From NCBI RefSeq assembly GCF_003316845.1, contig NZ_QMIK01000002.1, positions 372,001-436,000 on the forward strand: DNA of 64,000 nt, given 5' to 3'. The position numbers and the translations under genes were made by a program. This document shows, in pieces, positions 43,850 through 53,678 of the stretch. The notes beneath the pieces are model-generated. The model had not been told where the DNA came from. It saw only the letters and a program-made list of their open reading frames with translations, and did no database searches. The stretch is from Cognataquiflexum aquatile. Its GTDB lineage: Bacteria > Bacteroidota > Bacteroidia > Cytophagales > Cyclobacteriaceae. Positions within the stretch are counted from its first letter, which is position 1, and every line of letters starts with the position of its first letter.

Positions 43850-45628
43850 TTATTCTTGATTTTGTCGGATCAGTTTCTTCCTGTAGGCATGGAAAATTCG
43901 GGCTTTGGAGATAAATCCCAGGTATTTTCCTGACTCGATCACGGGAAGGTTCCAAGCACCGGATTTTTCGAACTTATCCATCACATTTTGCATATTTTCG
44001 TTACTGTTTATCACTTCTGGGGGAGAATGCATCAGTTGCTTGACCTTCAGCGTTTTCTGGCTTTCTGCATCAAACATGAGCTCTCTGATATCGTCTAGGG
44101 TGACTATTCCGGTCAGGTCGCCTTTGTCATTCACCACAGGAAAAATATTTCTTCTCGAGAGTTTGACCAGTTCACAGAGGTCGCCCAAGGTTGCTTCAGG
44201 CGAAACAGGCAAGAGGTCAGTTTCCATTATTTTTTTGATGTCCATAAGTTCGAGCACCTCTTCATCCTTGGTGGCAGGAAGAAAAGTACCTTTGGCTATC
44301 AGTTGCTTTTTGTAAAGTGAGTCCTTGTCAAAATAGGTCGTCGTAACATAGGAGACTGAAGAAACCAACATCAGCGGGATCAGCAATTCATAGCCTCCTG
44401 TCAATTCCGCTATCAAAAATATGGCTGATAGCGGCGCATGCTGTACCCCGCTCATGAGCGCGCACATGCCCACCAAGGTAAATGAGGCTAGGGGAAGTTC
44501 AATGGGTAGGTTAAAGAGGTTGGCAGTATAGGCAAAGAGAAACCCGGCAATTCCTCCAACAAACAAGGAAGGAGCAAAAATACCACCACTCCCCCCGATC
44601 CCAATGGTAATGGCAGATGCGATTGGCTTAATCAACAAGATCATGGATAAAAAAAGAATGATAAAATAAGGGTTGTCTATTTCTGAAAAAAATGGACTCT
44701 TCGAGAGGATATTATTGGGTTGACCGGAGACGAGGTGATTCAGCGTATCATATCCTTCTCCATAGATAGGGGGGAAAATAAATAGAATTAATCCCAAAAA
44801 GGCTCCGCCGTAAAGTAGTTTTAAATAGGGCTCATCGAATTTTTCCAGCAAACTCTCTGTACTCAGGATGGTTTTATTAAAGTATAGCGATACAAAACCG
44901 GTAAAAACAGCCAATAAAAAATAATAAGGGACGTGAGAGGCGATAAATTCTTCTGTGATGGAAAAATTGAACATGCTCTCATTGCCCTGCAACAGAATAG
45001 AGGTCAATGCCCCCGCAACGGATGCTATCAACAGAGGTATAAAACTTCCGATGCTTACCTCCATGAGGATTACCTCGATAGCGAAAATCACCGCACCGAT
45101 GGGCGCGCCAAATATAGCCGAAATGGCCCCCGCGGCCCCGCAACCTATCAAGAGGGTCCGTTTTTTGGCATTGAGATGCATCAGTACTCCCACATTAGAA
45201 CCGATGGAAGAACCTGTCATCACGATGGGTGCTTCCAATCCTACCGAGCCACCAAATCCGACAGTCAAGGCAGAGGTGATTACCCGGCTGTACATTTTTA
45301 CCCTTGGAATCAAACTGCTTTTCTTTGAAATGCTCAGCAGGATATCTGCAATCCCATGCCCTCCTTTGTCTTTGAGCACGTAATGTCCAATCAAGTACGC
45401 AAGTGAAATCCCTATAATCGGATAGACGATATAAAAAAAATTGGCGTATTCTTCATAAAAGCTATTCGTAAGAAATTCTTGGATAGCATGGACCAACCAC
45501 TTCAAAATCACAGCAGCAAAACCTGAAGCCACTCCGATCACCCCACTTACAATCAGGACAAAGTTTTTTGTACTCAGGTGGCGAAGCCTCCAAATCAAAA
45601 AACGTGTGATAAAGTCAGTTTTAGCCAA
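43850..45628 (-). CDS. ClC-family chloride channel/transporter with CBS domains
   Basis: A 592-residue ClC protein with about ten membrane segments followed by a C-terminal CBS pair (about 465-585; LPVSPEATLGDLCEL and INSNENMQNVMDKF). Filter motifs are present in variant form: GGHGIAD for the first (normally GSGIPE), GLEAPIV for the second, which keeps the gating Glu position, and GSGGIFAPSLF for the third. It moves chloride or another halide across the inner membrane, perhaps coupled to protons. The start is a TTG; no ATG is near. Confidence 0.9.
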   Translation of the reverse strand: MAKTDFITRFLIWRLRHLSTKNFVLIVSGVIGVASGFAAVILKWLVHAIQEFLTNSFYEEYANFFYIVYPIIGISLAYLIGHYVLKDKGGHGIADILLSISKKSSLIPRVKMYSRVITSALTVGFGGSVGLEAPIVMTGSSIGSNVGVLMHLNAKKRTLLIGCGAAGAISAIFGAPIGAVIFAIEVILMEVSIGSFIPLLIASVAGALTSILLQGNESMFNFSITEEFIASHVPYYFLLAVFTGFVSLYFNKTILSTESLLEKFDEPYLKLLYGGAFLGLILFIFPPIYGEGYDTLNHLVSGQPNNILSKSPFFSEIDNPYFIILFLSMILLIKPIASAITIGIGGSGGIFAPSLFVGGIAGFLFAYTANLFNLPIELPLASFTLVGMCALMSGVQHAPLSAIFLIAELTGGYELLIPLMLVSSVSYVTTTYFDKDSLYKKQLIAKGTFLPATKDEEVLELMDIKKIMETDLLPVSPEATLGDLCELVKLSRRNIFPVVNDKGDLTGIVTLDDIRELMFDAESQKTLKVKQLMHSPPEVINSNENMQNVMDKFEKSGAWNLPVIESGKYLGFISKARIFHAYRKKLIRQNQE

Positions 45629-45679
45629 TGTTACTTATTGATTTTCAGTTAAATATACCCGTTTCATTTTTCTAAAAAT

Positions 45680-46588
45680 CTAATCTTTCTTTAGCTCCTG
45701 GTCAAAAGCAATGATTATATCCAAAATCAACCTGACGGCTCCTGTGTAGAATTCGGGTTGTATCCGGTCAAAAGTATCTGTGTCTTTGTGATAATCCTCG
45801 TGGTCTTCCACCCCAAAATAAATGAAAGGGATTCCGTTTTTATGAAATTGGGAATGGTCTGAAGCATTGGTCCAATCACCTTTTTGACCGGGGATGTCAT
45901 GCCCAAACAATAATTTTGGAGAACGTCCTGCCGCGACCCTCTCTATGGTCTGTTTCAATTGAGGATAATGATATGTCCCGACAGCATAGATTTCATTGTT
46001 CACATTCCTACTGATCATGTCCATGTTGATGTTTAAAGCTATTTGAGTAAGCGGAAAAGGGAAATCGTTGACCAGTGCTTTTGCTCCTTGATGTCCCATT
46101 TCTTCCGCATCTAATGCCACAAACATCATGGAATGGTTTGGGCGGTTTTTAGAAAAATACTCGGCCAAAGCCAATAGTCCCCCTGTACCTGAAGCATTGT
46201 CATCGGCCCCGTTGAAAATTTTTTCGCCATCCATACCGATATGGTCATAGTGTGCTATGACCACGATCAGCTTGTCAGTTTCCTTTCCGCCGATAAAGCC
46301 GACTATATTGGCCGCCTTTTCATATAATTTGCCCTCTCTGCTGTTATTGAAATCAAAATATTGGGTATAATCCGGGTATTGGGATTTGAGTCCCAATGCC
46401 TGAAACCTTTCCTGAATGTATTTTCTGGCTTTCAGACTTCCCTCCGAAAGCGGTTTTCTTCCACCCAACTCATCAGAAGAAAGGTACTCGATATCTTTGA
46501 GCAACTTGTTTTGGTCGATTTTTTGTGCGTTCAGTGCAGAAGGGGCAACAAGAAAAAATAGGATTAAAAATTTCAATAAATTTTTCAT
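45680..46588 (-). CDS. secreted M28 family aminopeptidase
   Basis: A 302-residue exported zinc peptidase with a signal peptide (cleavage near LNA-QK). Zinc site residues are His113 (AHYDHIG), Asp129/130 (NGADDNASG), Glu162/163 (LDAEEMGHQGA) and a His near 277 (VEDHEDYHKDTDT), the pattern of M28 aminopeptidases. The product probably trims peptides in the periplasm or outside the cell. It diverges from a secreted protein gene over a 73-base spacer. Confidence 0.92.
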   Translation of the reverse strand: MKNLLKFLILFFLVAPSALNAQKIDQNKLLKDIEYLSSDELGGRKPLSEGSLKARKYIQERFQALGLKSQYPDYTQYFDFNNSREGKLYEKAANIVGFIGGKETDKLIVVIAHYDHIGMDGEKIFNGADDNASGTGGLLALAEYFSKNRPNHSMMFVALDAEEMGHQGAKALVNDFPFPLTQIALNINMDMISRNVNNEIYAVGTYHYPQLKQTIERVAAGRSPKLLFGHDIPGQKGDWTNASDHSQFHKNGIPFIYFGVEDHEDYHKDTDTFDRIQPEFYTGAVRLILDIIIAFDQELKKD

Positions 46589-46661
46589 ATATCTATTTAA
46601 ATTGGTCCGTTATGTATATTCGTAAAAATAGTAAGATATAATCGCTCGAATCTTAACACCT

Positions 46662-47651
46662 ATGAAATATCTTTTGGCCTTGCTGACGGTTTTGGCGTTG
46701 ATCCAACCTGGTATGGCTCAAAATGCCCTTCCTCAGACTTTTTTGGATGGGAAATCGGTAGTCCTTATATCAAATTCTCCCCAAGCCCGACCGCTGCTTT
46801 CCTGGGAGGCTTTGGCCCATGAATTCCATCCTGCTTTGGTTTCGGCTGGAGGAGATCCCATTGCTTATTATGAACTGGAATCGGTCGTGATATCCGAAGA
46901 GGTCCAAGCAGGTTTTGCCACCATGTTTTCCAAAAGAATGGTTTCCTCCATTGTGATCTTGACAAGAAAAGCCAATGGGAATGTGACATTAAATATTGGC
47001 CCTTTTTCCAATAATAAAAGCATGATTCCCACCAACGGGATGTGGAGCATGGAAGCAGGAAGTATTCAGCAGTTGAATGAAACATTGACAGTCATGGGCC
47101 AAAGCATCAAATCCAAAAACCTCATGGTTTTGGAAGTCCCGGAATTCCCCTCAGGAGCCAATGCTACCGCCTCTGCCGCACAAAGGTACCTTAATAGAAA
47201 TCCGCTCAACCTGGATGTTTTCAAACTTGGAATACCGCTATCCGGCTCCGCAGGGGAAAGTGGCTACCTGAATACTTTTAGATATGACCTTTTGGGTAAA
47301 TCTGAGGAAAGTGTCTTGGCAGAACAGAATGCCGAAAAGAACGGGCTGCAAGCAATTTTTTCGCAGTTGTATCCACATCAGGTCGAATTCCTCACCGTTC
47401 CTAAGACCGATGCGGCATTAATCGGTGAGCGGATTCAGTTTGTTTTGATGCGTGTGGAGGCGAGGGAAGCTGACCTGATGCAAAATATGGGCTTGGCCAC
47501 CGACAATCTCACAGATGGTGACAGGATTGTGGTGAAATATTACATCCGGTTTTTGGTCCGTAATGAATTGTATATCGGTCCTGTGTGGGATGCTGATCCC
47601 GATTGGAGAAAATCCTTGGAGAATTTCCTGAATAACCTGAAAATAAAATGA
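46662..47651 (+). CDS. secreted protein of unknown function
   Basis: A 329-residue protein with a signal peptide (MKYLLALLTVLALIQPGMAQ). The mature part has a central ILTRKANGNVTLNIGPF strand pattern and a helical C-terminal domain (FLVRNELYIGP and KSLENFLNNLKIK). I recognise no family. The product is probably periplasmic. A short terminator overlaps its stop codon. Confidence 0.6.
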   Translation: MKYLLALLTVLALIQPGMAQNALPQTFLDGKSVVLISNSPQARPLLSWEALAHEFHPALVSAGGDPIAYYELESVVISEEVQAGFATMFSKRMVSSIVILTRKANGNVTLNIGPFSNNKSMIPTNGMWSMEAGSIQQLNETLTVMGQSIKSKNLMVLEVPEFPSGANATASAAQRYLNRNPLNLDVFKLGIPLSGSAGESGYLNTFRYDLLGKSEESVLAEQNAEKNGLQAIFSQLYPHQVEFLTVPKTDAALIGERIQFVLMRVEAREADLMQNMGLATDNLTDGDRIVVKYYIRFLVRNELYIGPVWDADPDWRKSLENFLNNLKIK

Positions 47652-47670
47652 GCCCAAATGCGGGCTCTTT
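47650..47670 (+). terminator. terminator overlapping the stop of the secreted protein gene
   Basis: GAGCCC (47650-47655) and GGGCTC (47662-47667) form a 6-bp stem with a 6-base loop followed by TTTAAAAA. It is short with a weak T-run. Confidence 0.5.
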
Positions 47671-47960
47671 AAAAATTATAGTTTACTGTTTTGGTGACCA
47701 AACACGCTCTGCTATTTATCTTTTTCGGTACTAAAGTAATTTCCTTGAGGGAATTTTAGGACCTATTTTTTTCAAATTTAATCTATCCAAACTTTCAACC
47801 ACCGGCAAAGCAAAAGGTTTACCTTACTTTTACTATGCCAAAATCCGAACAAAATGCGTCGGGATTAATTCCTTGTAAGTTGGAAGATTTGAGACTTCAA
47901 AGCTATGTATATAACTGAGATAAAGCCAATTGAAAAAATCTATCACTTATATAAGGAATT
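47652..47960. other. 309-base spacer between convergent genes
   Basis: After the terminator at 47650-47670 nothing conserved was found. A 27-codon frame near 47836 is not supported. Confidence 0.6.
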
Positions 47961-48542
47961 TTAATATAGCTCTTCCTTCAGAAATGGGATCAATGCCAAC
48001 ACGACTGCTTGCTGGTAATAATTTTTTCTGTCGAGGGCTCCTTTGGTAAGAATCCCCACCGCACCGATTTGTTCTTTGGAATTTTCGAGCTTGAAAAATT
48101 TATCATCAGCTGCCCCGAGTTCCATGCCACCATCAACCAAATCCGCAATGCCTTTGGGCAAGAAAAACTGGGAAGTCTTGGCTTTGCCGATCTTGCCTTT
48201 TTTGTCCAAAACCACCACCCAAGCAAATGCCGTCAATTCTCCCTGGAATTTTTCCACACCGCCTTCTATGCCTACCCAATAATCCGCTTCAGGAAAAACG
48301 GCTTTGGAATTTTTGGCCCTGTTCATAGCACCTTTGAAAGTCTGTTCATTTCCGACAGGCTGGGCTTCTACGTCAGAACTTACATTCAGGCCTTCTACCA
48401 GGTAAGTACCCTCAAATACCTGATGAAAACCACCATCTGTACAACTGATTTTTACTGGATTTCTACTGCCAACAATTACTAGATTTTGCTTTTGTTGTTC
48501 TTGGATATTCTTTCTTTTTGGAAAACTCGTTGTTCCGGTCAT
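47961..48542 (-). CDS. yjjX: DUF84 inosine/xanthosine triphosphatase
   Basis: A house-cleaning phosphatase of 193 residues that hydrolyses non-canonical purine nucleotides such as ITP and XTP. The DUF84 fold features are present: VIVGSRNPVKISCT at the start of the core, the acidic residues in DYWVGIEGGVEKFQGELTAFAWVV and LVDGGMELGAADD. The first 18 residues are extra to the usual start; a shorter form beginning near residue 20 has no ATG. It lies 54 bases behind the YebC gene, probably in the same operon. Confidence 0.87.
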   Translation of the reverse strand: MTGTTSFPKRKNIQEQQKQNLVIVGSRNPVKISCTDGGFHQVFEGTYLVEGLNVSSDVEAQPVGNEQTFKGAMNRAKNSKAVFPEADYWVGIEGGVEKFQGELTAFAWVVVLDKKGKIGKAKTSQFFLPKGIADLVDGGMELGAADDKFFKLENSKEQIGAVGILTKGALDRKNYYQQAVVLALIPFLKEELY

Positions 48543-48596
48543 GGATGATCAGATGTAAAGATGATATGAATGTGAAATGCTGGATTTTGGGCAATA

Positions 48597-49304
48597 TTAT
48601 GCGACGTTGGTGAATACTTGGTTTATGTCATCGTCTTCTTCAAGTCTCTCTATCATTTTGTTGATTTCTTCTTCCTGTTCTTCGGTAAGGTCGACAGTAG
48701 TAGAAGGAAACCATTGGAAATCAGCATTGATCACTTCGATATGTTTGTCTTCAAGGGCTTTTTGCATCTTTCCAAAATCTTCGAATTCAGTGTATGCAAA
48801 TATTTCTCCTTCATTCTCAGCAATTTCTTCGAGTCCATGGTCTATCAGTTCCAATTCCAACTCCTCTACGTCCATGTCTTTTTGGGCAAAGCGGAATACT
48901 GCTTTTTTGGTAAACATGAAACTTACTGAGCCTGAGGTTCCCAAAGCTCCTCCGGATTTTGTGAAATAACTTCGGATATTGGCTACCGTGCGGTTGATAT
49001 TATCGGTGGAGGTTTCGATGATAACAGCCACGCCATAGGGGCCATATCCCTCATAAACTATCTCCTCGTAATTTTTTTCGTCCTTGTTTGAGGCCCTTTT
49101 GATCGCAGCTTCGATCGTATGCTTAGGCATGGAGGCACCTTTCGCGTTTTGGATTACAGTACGGAGCTTGGTGTTATTGCTTGGGTCAGGCCCACCTGCT
49201 TTGACGGCCATGACGATTTCTTTTCCAAGGCGTGTAAAGACCTTGGACATCTGACTCCAACGCTTAAATTTTCTTTCTTTCCTGAATTCAAAGGCTCTTC
49301 CCAT
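48597..49304 (-). CDS. YebC/PmpR family DNA-binding protein
   Basis: A 235-residue protein of the YebC/PmpR/TACO1 family, thought to regulate transcription or assist translation of polyproline stretches. It starts MGRAFEFRKERKFKRWSQMS, contains AKGASMPKHTIEAAIKRASN and GGALGTSGSVSFMF, and ends in an acidic C-terminal domain. Length is normal. Transcription runs towards yjjX. Confidence 0.93.
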   Translation of the reverse strand: MGRAFEFRKERKFKRWSQMSKVFTRLGKEIVMAVKAGGPDPSNNTKLRTVIQNAKGASMPKHTIEAAIKRASNKDEKNYEEIVYEGYGPYGVAVIIETSTDNINRTVANIRSYFTKSGGALGTSGSVSFMFTKKAVFRFAQKDMDVEELELELIDHGLEEIAENEGEIFAYTEFEDFGKMQKALEDKHIEVINADFQWFPSTTVDLTEEQEEEINKMIERLEEDDDINQVFTNVA

Positions 49305-49457
49305 TTCTGATCTTTTTTAAAAGGTGGGTAAAAATAATAAATCTTTTTAAAGTGCCTAAAAACAAAGAAAACCAATACCAACAATTCTTCTTGGAACGGT
49401 AATCATAATGCAAAATTTAATAGATTTACAGGCGTTCTTTAATTAATTTCTTTTACC

Positions 49458-50801
49458 ATGAGCTTTTCTGAGACACTTCCTATACCGAATATACCAACGC
49501 CAAAACACAAAAGAATCGTGATCGTAGGAGCAGGATTTGCAGGATTGAAAATTGCCCAAAATCTTGCTCATACTGACTATCAGGTGGTTTTGATGGACAA
49601 GAACAATTACCACCAATTCCAGCCTTTATTGTATCAGGTGGCTACTGCTGCGCTTTCTCCAAGTGCTGTTTCCTTTCCCTTAAGAAGGATTTTTCACCAA
49701 ACAGACAATGTGATTTTCAGAATGGCTGTGGTCAAAGAAATTGATAAGACCCATAAAATTATCCATACCAATCTTGGCACAATTGGCTATGACATCCTGA
49801 TTTTGTCCCAAGGGGCCAATACCAATTACTTCGGTAATCAGAACATCCAAAAATTCTGTGCCCCGATGAAGTCCACCTCAGAGGCATTGTACATCAGAAA
49901 TAAAATTATTTCTAATTATGAGCGTGCAGTCAACATCGCTGATGTGGAGGAACGCAAACCCATCATGAATGTGGTTATTGTCGGAGGTGGGGCCACAGGT
50001 GTGGAACTTGCAGGGTCTATTGCAGAGTTGAGAAACAAAGTACTTCCCAAAGATTATCCGCAGTTAAGCTTTCAAAACATGAGGGTTATACTCGTTGAAT
50101 CCGGAAGTTCACTCCTCAGTGGCTTGACGCCAAAGTCAAGGGAGAAGGCGCTTCAGTACCTTATTGAACTCGGAGTAGAAGTTATGCTCAATACTAGGGT
50201 CGAAGATTATGATGGGTTTATCGTGAAGCTTCTTGATAAAGAACCGATCAAAACACTGACTTTACTGTGGGCGGCGGGTATCAAAGCCAATTCACTGATC
50301 GGTGTGGAGGACGACCAAAAGGCGCCAAACGGAAGGCTTCTAGTGGATGAGTTTAACAGATTGGTCAATGAAAATGATATTTATGTGGTGGGTGACCAAT
50401 GTGTCCAAAAAGAAGAGGCTTTTCCAAATGGCCATCCCCAAGTGGCCCAAGTGGCTATCCAACAAGCGCGCAATCTTGCCAAAAATCTCAAAAATGAATT
50501 GAAACAAAAGCCTTGGCATCCTTTCAAATACAAAGACTTGGGATCTATGGCAACCATAGGAAAAAAAATGGCTGTGGTCGACCTTCCATTTGTGAGTTTT
50601 CAAGGCTCTTTCGCTTGGTTGGTTTGGCTTTTTGTCCATTTGATGGCCATTCTGGGAGTGAAAAATAAACTCATGGTTTTCCTCACTTGGTCATGGAAGT
50701 ATCTTTCTTTTGATCCGAGTCTGCGGCTTTTGATCAGGCCGAGATATGTCAAGGATTTCAAAAGGCAGTGGATGCTGGAGGAGAAAGATTATGAAGATTG
50801 A
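49458..50801 (+). CDS. ndh: type II NADH dehydrogenase (NDH-2)
   Basis: A 447-residue membrane-associated flavoprotein that feeds electrons from NADH to quinone without pumping protons. Motifs are GAGFAGLKI (25-33 region) for FAD, GGGATGVELAGSI for NADH, and VVGDQ near 330 closing the FAD site. The C-terminal region (about 380-415) is amphipathic and hydrophobic for membrane contact. It is followed at 37 bases by a secreted protein gene and may be co-transcribed. Confidence 0.9.
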   Translation: MSFSETLPIPNIPTPKHKRIVIVGAGFAGLKIAQNLAHTDYQVVLMDKNNYHQFQPLLYQVATAALSPSAVSFPLRRIFHQTDNVIFRMAVVKEIDKTHKIIHTNLGTIGYDILILSQGANTNYFGNQNIQKFCAPMKSTSEALYIRNKIISNYERAVNIADVEERKPIMNVVIVGGGATGVELAGSIAELRNKVLPKDYPQLSFQNMRVILVESGSSLLSGLTPKSREKALQYLIELGVEVMLNTRVEDYDGFIVKLLDKEPIKTLTLLWAAGIKANSLIGVEDDQKAPNGRLLVDEFNRLVNENDIYVVGDQCVQKEEAFPNGHPQVAQVAIQQARNLAKNLKNELKQKPWHPFKYKDLGSMATIGKKMAVVDLPFVSFQGSFAWLVWLFVHLMAILGVKNKLMVFLTWSWKYLSFDPSLRLLIRPRYVKDFKRQWMLEEKDYED

Positions 50802-50838
50802 TAAGTAATTTCATTAAGCCTTTTAAACATCTAATTTT

Positions 50839-51738
50839 ATGAAAAATGCGATTTCCCTCATCATAATCCTGGTTGCCGCTTTTATATATTTTCCTGTTTC
50901 GGGTCAATCAGCCAAAAAAAGGATTCAACCCGGAAGGATGTATAATTCCCTGGATACGCTGTATGCGCCAAGTTATGGATTTACTTCTCAGGTTCCGGTT
51001 GGATGGATAGGGACCTTGCCCCGAGAAAGTGAGGTTTTTTTATTGACTTCCTCAAATGGCTCCTTTGGCGAGATATATGTCTTTGGTAGAGCCACGACCG
51101 ACCTTCAGCAACTTTCGGAACTTTGGAAACAGGGTGTGGATGTCACAGAAACATTAAAGTTGAAAGCAATAGAACCGAAAATTTCAGGACAACTTCTTCA
51201 ATCGGAAGTCGAGGCTGTAGGTAACTATGTGAAAAATCAAAATAAGGCCTTTGCTGCAACCAAATGTGGCAATCAGGGAACCTGTATCACGATTTTGGCG
51301 GTAGGGACAGAGGAATCCTACGAAGCTGTTTCAGGTGCTGCTCTAGAATTTTTAGAGAAAGGAACATTTGCAGTTCCATCATTTGAATCTCCTTTTGAGA
51401 ATTTTGACTGGAAAGAGTTTCTTTCCAACAAACTGATGATCACCTATGACCAAGTAGTGGGAGGCGCCCGACAAACACAAATCAATCTCTGTGAGAACGG
51501 GACTTTTTCTGCCAATGTCAAAAAGCGAGGAATTATGAGAAACGTCAATCCTGAATACAAAAACAGGATGTCCGGCACTTGGACCGTCGTGGGAGAAGGT
51601 CCTCAAGCCACTCTGAATTTGACTTTCAACAAAAAGGGTTTGAGTCCATTGTCAGTCCCGCTGACTTTGAAAGAGGAGGCGCTATATGTAGGCGAAGAGC
51701 GGTATTATGCAAGTGAGGCCACCGGATGTAAAAAATAG
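50839..51738 (+). CDS. secreted protein of unknown function
   Basis: A 299-residue exported protein with a signal peptide (cleavage near PVSG-QS). It has an N-terminal segment LYAPSYGFTSQVPVGWIG that resembles exported proteins with a PsbP-like or DUF1795-like start, and a C-terminal beta-rich domain (ARQTQINLCENGTF, then GTWTVVGEGPQATL) with a short lipocalin look. It follows ndh closely. No specific function is recognised. Confidence 0.6.
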   Translation: MKNAISLIIILVAAFIYFPVSGQSAKKRIQPGRMYNSLDTLYAPSYGFTSQVPVGWIGTLPRESEVFLLTSSNGSFGEIYVFGRATTDLQQLSELWKQGVDVTETLKLKAIEPKISGQLLQSEVEAVGNYVKNQNKAFAATKCGNQGTCITILAVGTEESYEAVSGAALEFLEKGTFAVPSFESPFENFDWKEFLSNKLMITYDQVVGGARQTQINLCENGTFSANVKKRGIMRNVNPEYKNRMSGTWTVVGEGPQATLNLTFNKKGLSPLSVPLTLKEEALYVGEERYYASEATGCKK

Positions 51739-51785
51739 GTAAATGGTATCAGAAAGATTTTCCGGGAAGGGACATTTCCGGAAAA

Positions 51786-52226
51786 TCATATTTTCCCTAC
51801 TCTGTTTATGATCTGGGCGAGATATGTTTCGGGAATTCCTGATTCTTTGCCCCCTTTCAAAATCACTTTCCAATATTCTTCTTTTGGGAATATGCCTTCC
51901 CTCGTTTCGGTGGAGATGAAGACCAAAGCATTGAGCCGTCCCTTTTTTGTAAATATTTCTTTTTCCACCAAATCATATCCCGGCTCAGAACTCAGGAAAT
52001 AACCCAAGTCTTCATTTTTGATTTCAAAGACAAGCCCATACACCGATTCATTTTCACTTGGTACAATGTTGGCCCTTGCAGAACCGTCCTGATTGGGATG
52101 GTTGAACCGAAAACCAAAATGAGGCAATATGCCGATACCGATTTTTAGAGGTTTTGTTTGGAGCCTTCCTTCTAAGGTGCTTATATCCAAATTGCTCGCA
52201 TACCCAAAATAGTAGAAACTGTCCAT
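51786..52226 (-). CDS. gamma-glutamylcyclotransferase-like protein
   Basis: A 146-residue protein of the GGCT/AIG2 fold. The substrate loop YFGYASN (6-12), a variant of YGSN, and the catalytic Glu81 (SSEPGYD) are present. Family members form 5-oxoproline from gamma-glutamyl compounds, but relatives act on other amines. TAAATTTG on the minus strand (complement of 52305-52312) could be its promoter, 80 bases upstream. Its stop faces the stop of the secreted protein gene on the other strand. Confidence 0.75.
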   Translation of the reverse strand: MDSFYYFGYASNLDISTLEGRLQTKPLKIGIGILPHFGFRFNHPNQDGSARANIVPSENESVYGLVFEIKNEDLGYFLSSEPGYDLVEKEIFTKKGRLNALVFISTETREGIFPKEEYWKVILKGGKESGIPETYLAQIINRVGKI

Positions 52227-52396
52227 TTCCCAATTTAAGATTTGTTAACAGTATTTTCAAAACAAGGGATTAAACCAACTGTCGCAGCCTAAGTCTAATC
52301 TTCAAATTTACAGCTTATAGATTCCTTTGATTTGTCCGGGAAATCAAAATTTCTAAAGCTTTCCTTTTAAAAAATTTCTAAAAACAAAATAAAGAC

Positions 52397-52858
52397 ATGA
52401 AAAAGCTATTGATGATTGCCGCATTATTTACCCTGACAATTGCAGGTGCATTTGCCCAAAGAGGCCAAGGAGGTTCAAAAGAAGGTCAACCGAAAGAATC
52501 ACTAACTCCCGAACAAAGAGCAGATAAAATGACGACCAGGATGACCGAAGAGTTGGGTCTTTCTGAAGATCAAAAACAAAAAATCTACAAGATCAACCTT
52601 GACAATGCTCAAAAAAGAGAGGCCCAAAGAGCAGCCATGGAAGAAGATAGAAAGGCAAAAAGAGCAGAAATGCAGGCTCAGAACCAAGTTCAAAACGAAC
52701 AGATTGAGGCGGTTTTGACTCCTGATCAAAAAACCAAATGGGAGGAAGTCAAAAAAGAAAACCGAAAGGAAATCCAAGAACGTAGTGGAAGCGGAAGAGG
52801 TCACCGAGGAGGCAGAGGTTCATCAGGAGGAAAAGGCAGCTCCGGAAGCAATATTTAA
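52397..52858 (+). CDS. secreted Spy/CpxP-like basic helical protein
   Basis: A 153-residue exported protein with a signal peptide (cleavage near AFA-QR). It has the helical LTPEQRADKMTTRMTEELGL motif and a second LTPDQKTKWEEVK, the LTxxQ pattern shared by Spy/CpxP periplasmic chaperones. The tail is Gly/Arg/Ser-rich (GRGHRGGRGSSGG). It likely assists folding or senses envelope stress. A strong terminator follows 28 bases behind the stop. Confidence 0.7.
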   Translation: MKKLLMIAALFTLTIAGAFAQRGQGGSKEGQPKESLTPEQRADKMTTRMTEELGLSEDQKQKIYKINLDNAQKREAQRAAMEEDRKAKRAEMQAQNQVQNEQIEAVLTPDQKTKWEEVKKENRKEIQERSGSGRGHRGGRGSSGGKGSSGSNI

Positions 52859-52886
52859 AACAGATTGATTGGGTTTATTTGTAACG

Positions 52887-52915
52887 AAAAAGCAGGCTAT
52901 TGGCCTGCTTTTTTT
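52887..52915. terminator. bidirectional terminator
   Basis: AAAAAGCAGGC (52887-52897) and GCCTGCTTTTT (52903-52913) form a perfect 11-bp stem with a 5-base loop, T-rich to 52915. It serves the Spy-like gene on plus and the lipoprotein gene ending at 52931 on minus. Confidence 0.92.
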
Positions 52916-52930
52916 ATGAACTCTTAATTT

Positions 52931-53413
52931 CTATCTCCGGAAGAAAGTGATTGGACCGGTGCACATTGCGTTGGGTGGGCAGGGACCAAAATCCAACACC
53001 AATTGAGACTTTCTTTCTTTTAGAGATATTGTTATTTCTGTTTCCCTGTTCCAGTCTCCTCCGACAAGTTTATCCATTCCAGTATACCAAACCGTACTTC
53101 CTTCAGGAATTGTTAAAAACTCTTTTTCTTGAAGAGATAGGGTATTCCCTACCAATGAATATGTTCCGCTAGTAAGAGAATTATATCCTAAATCAATGTT
53201 GGAATCCTGTTGTCGTGCGGTCACCCTAAGTTCAAATGTGCCGTCTTCATTGAATTCATATGCCTGAACTAAGAAGAGTCCTGATTCCTCCCAATAGGAA
53301 CTCAGTTCCCATGTTCCATGAAGATTTTCCTGATTGAAATCGTTGTCATCAATACTACAGGAAAGCGTAATACATAGGATGGTGGCTAGAGCAAGTGAAG
53401 ATGATAATTTCAT
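52931..53413 (-). CDS. lipocalin-like lipoprotein of unknown function
   Basis: A 160-residue lipoprotein with lipobox TLSC (Cys19) and a beta-rich body: LHGTWELSSYWEES, TFELRVTARQ and LTSGTYSLVGNTL. The GTW start of the barrel is typical of small lipocalin-like lipoproteins of Bacteroidota. A C-terminal CPPNAMC segment could form a disulfide. No specific function is seen. Confidence 0.65.
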   Translation of the reverse strand: MKLSSSLALATILCITLSCSIDDNDFNQENLHGTWELSSYWEESGLFLVQAYEFNEDGTFELRVTARQQDSNIDLGYNSLTSGTYSLVGNTLSLQEKEFLTIPEGSTVWYTGMDKLVGGDWNRETEITISLKERKSQLVLDFGPCPPNAMCTGPITFFRR

Positions 53414-53561
53414 AGGTTCTACAAGTTATGGTTTTTTGTAAGGACGTAATCAATTAAAAGGATGTCCTGATTGAAGATCATTTTTTTGAAAATGCTTATT
53501 TAGAGTGGTTTGCAAGATGGCATCATTGGGTTTTTACCAAAATTTTTAAATGTAATAAACC

Positions 53562-53590
53562 AAAAAGAGCAGGCCACCGACCTGCTCTTT
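53562..53590 (-). terminator. terminator downstream of gltD
   Basis: AAAGAGCAGG (53564-53573) and CCTGCTCTTT (53581-53590) form a 10-bp stem with a 7-base loop; the minus strand continues with U. It lies about 90 bases behind the gltD stop. Confidence 0.8.
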
Positions 53591-53678
53591 CTGATTAGAT
53601 TGCTAAAAAATCATAACAATCACAAACTAAACTTATTATCACGCTTACTCTTATTTTAGGCTTATTGCTTCATTGGAT

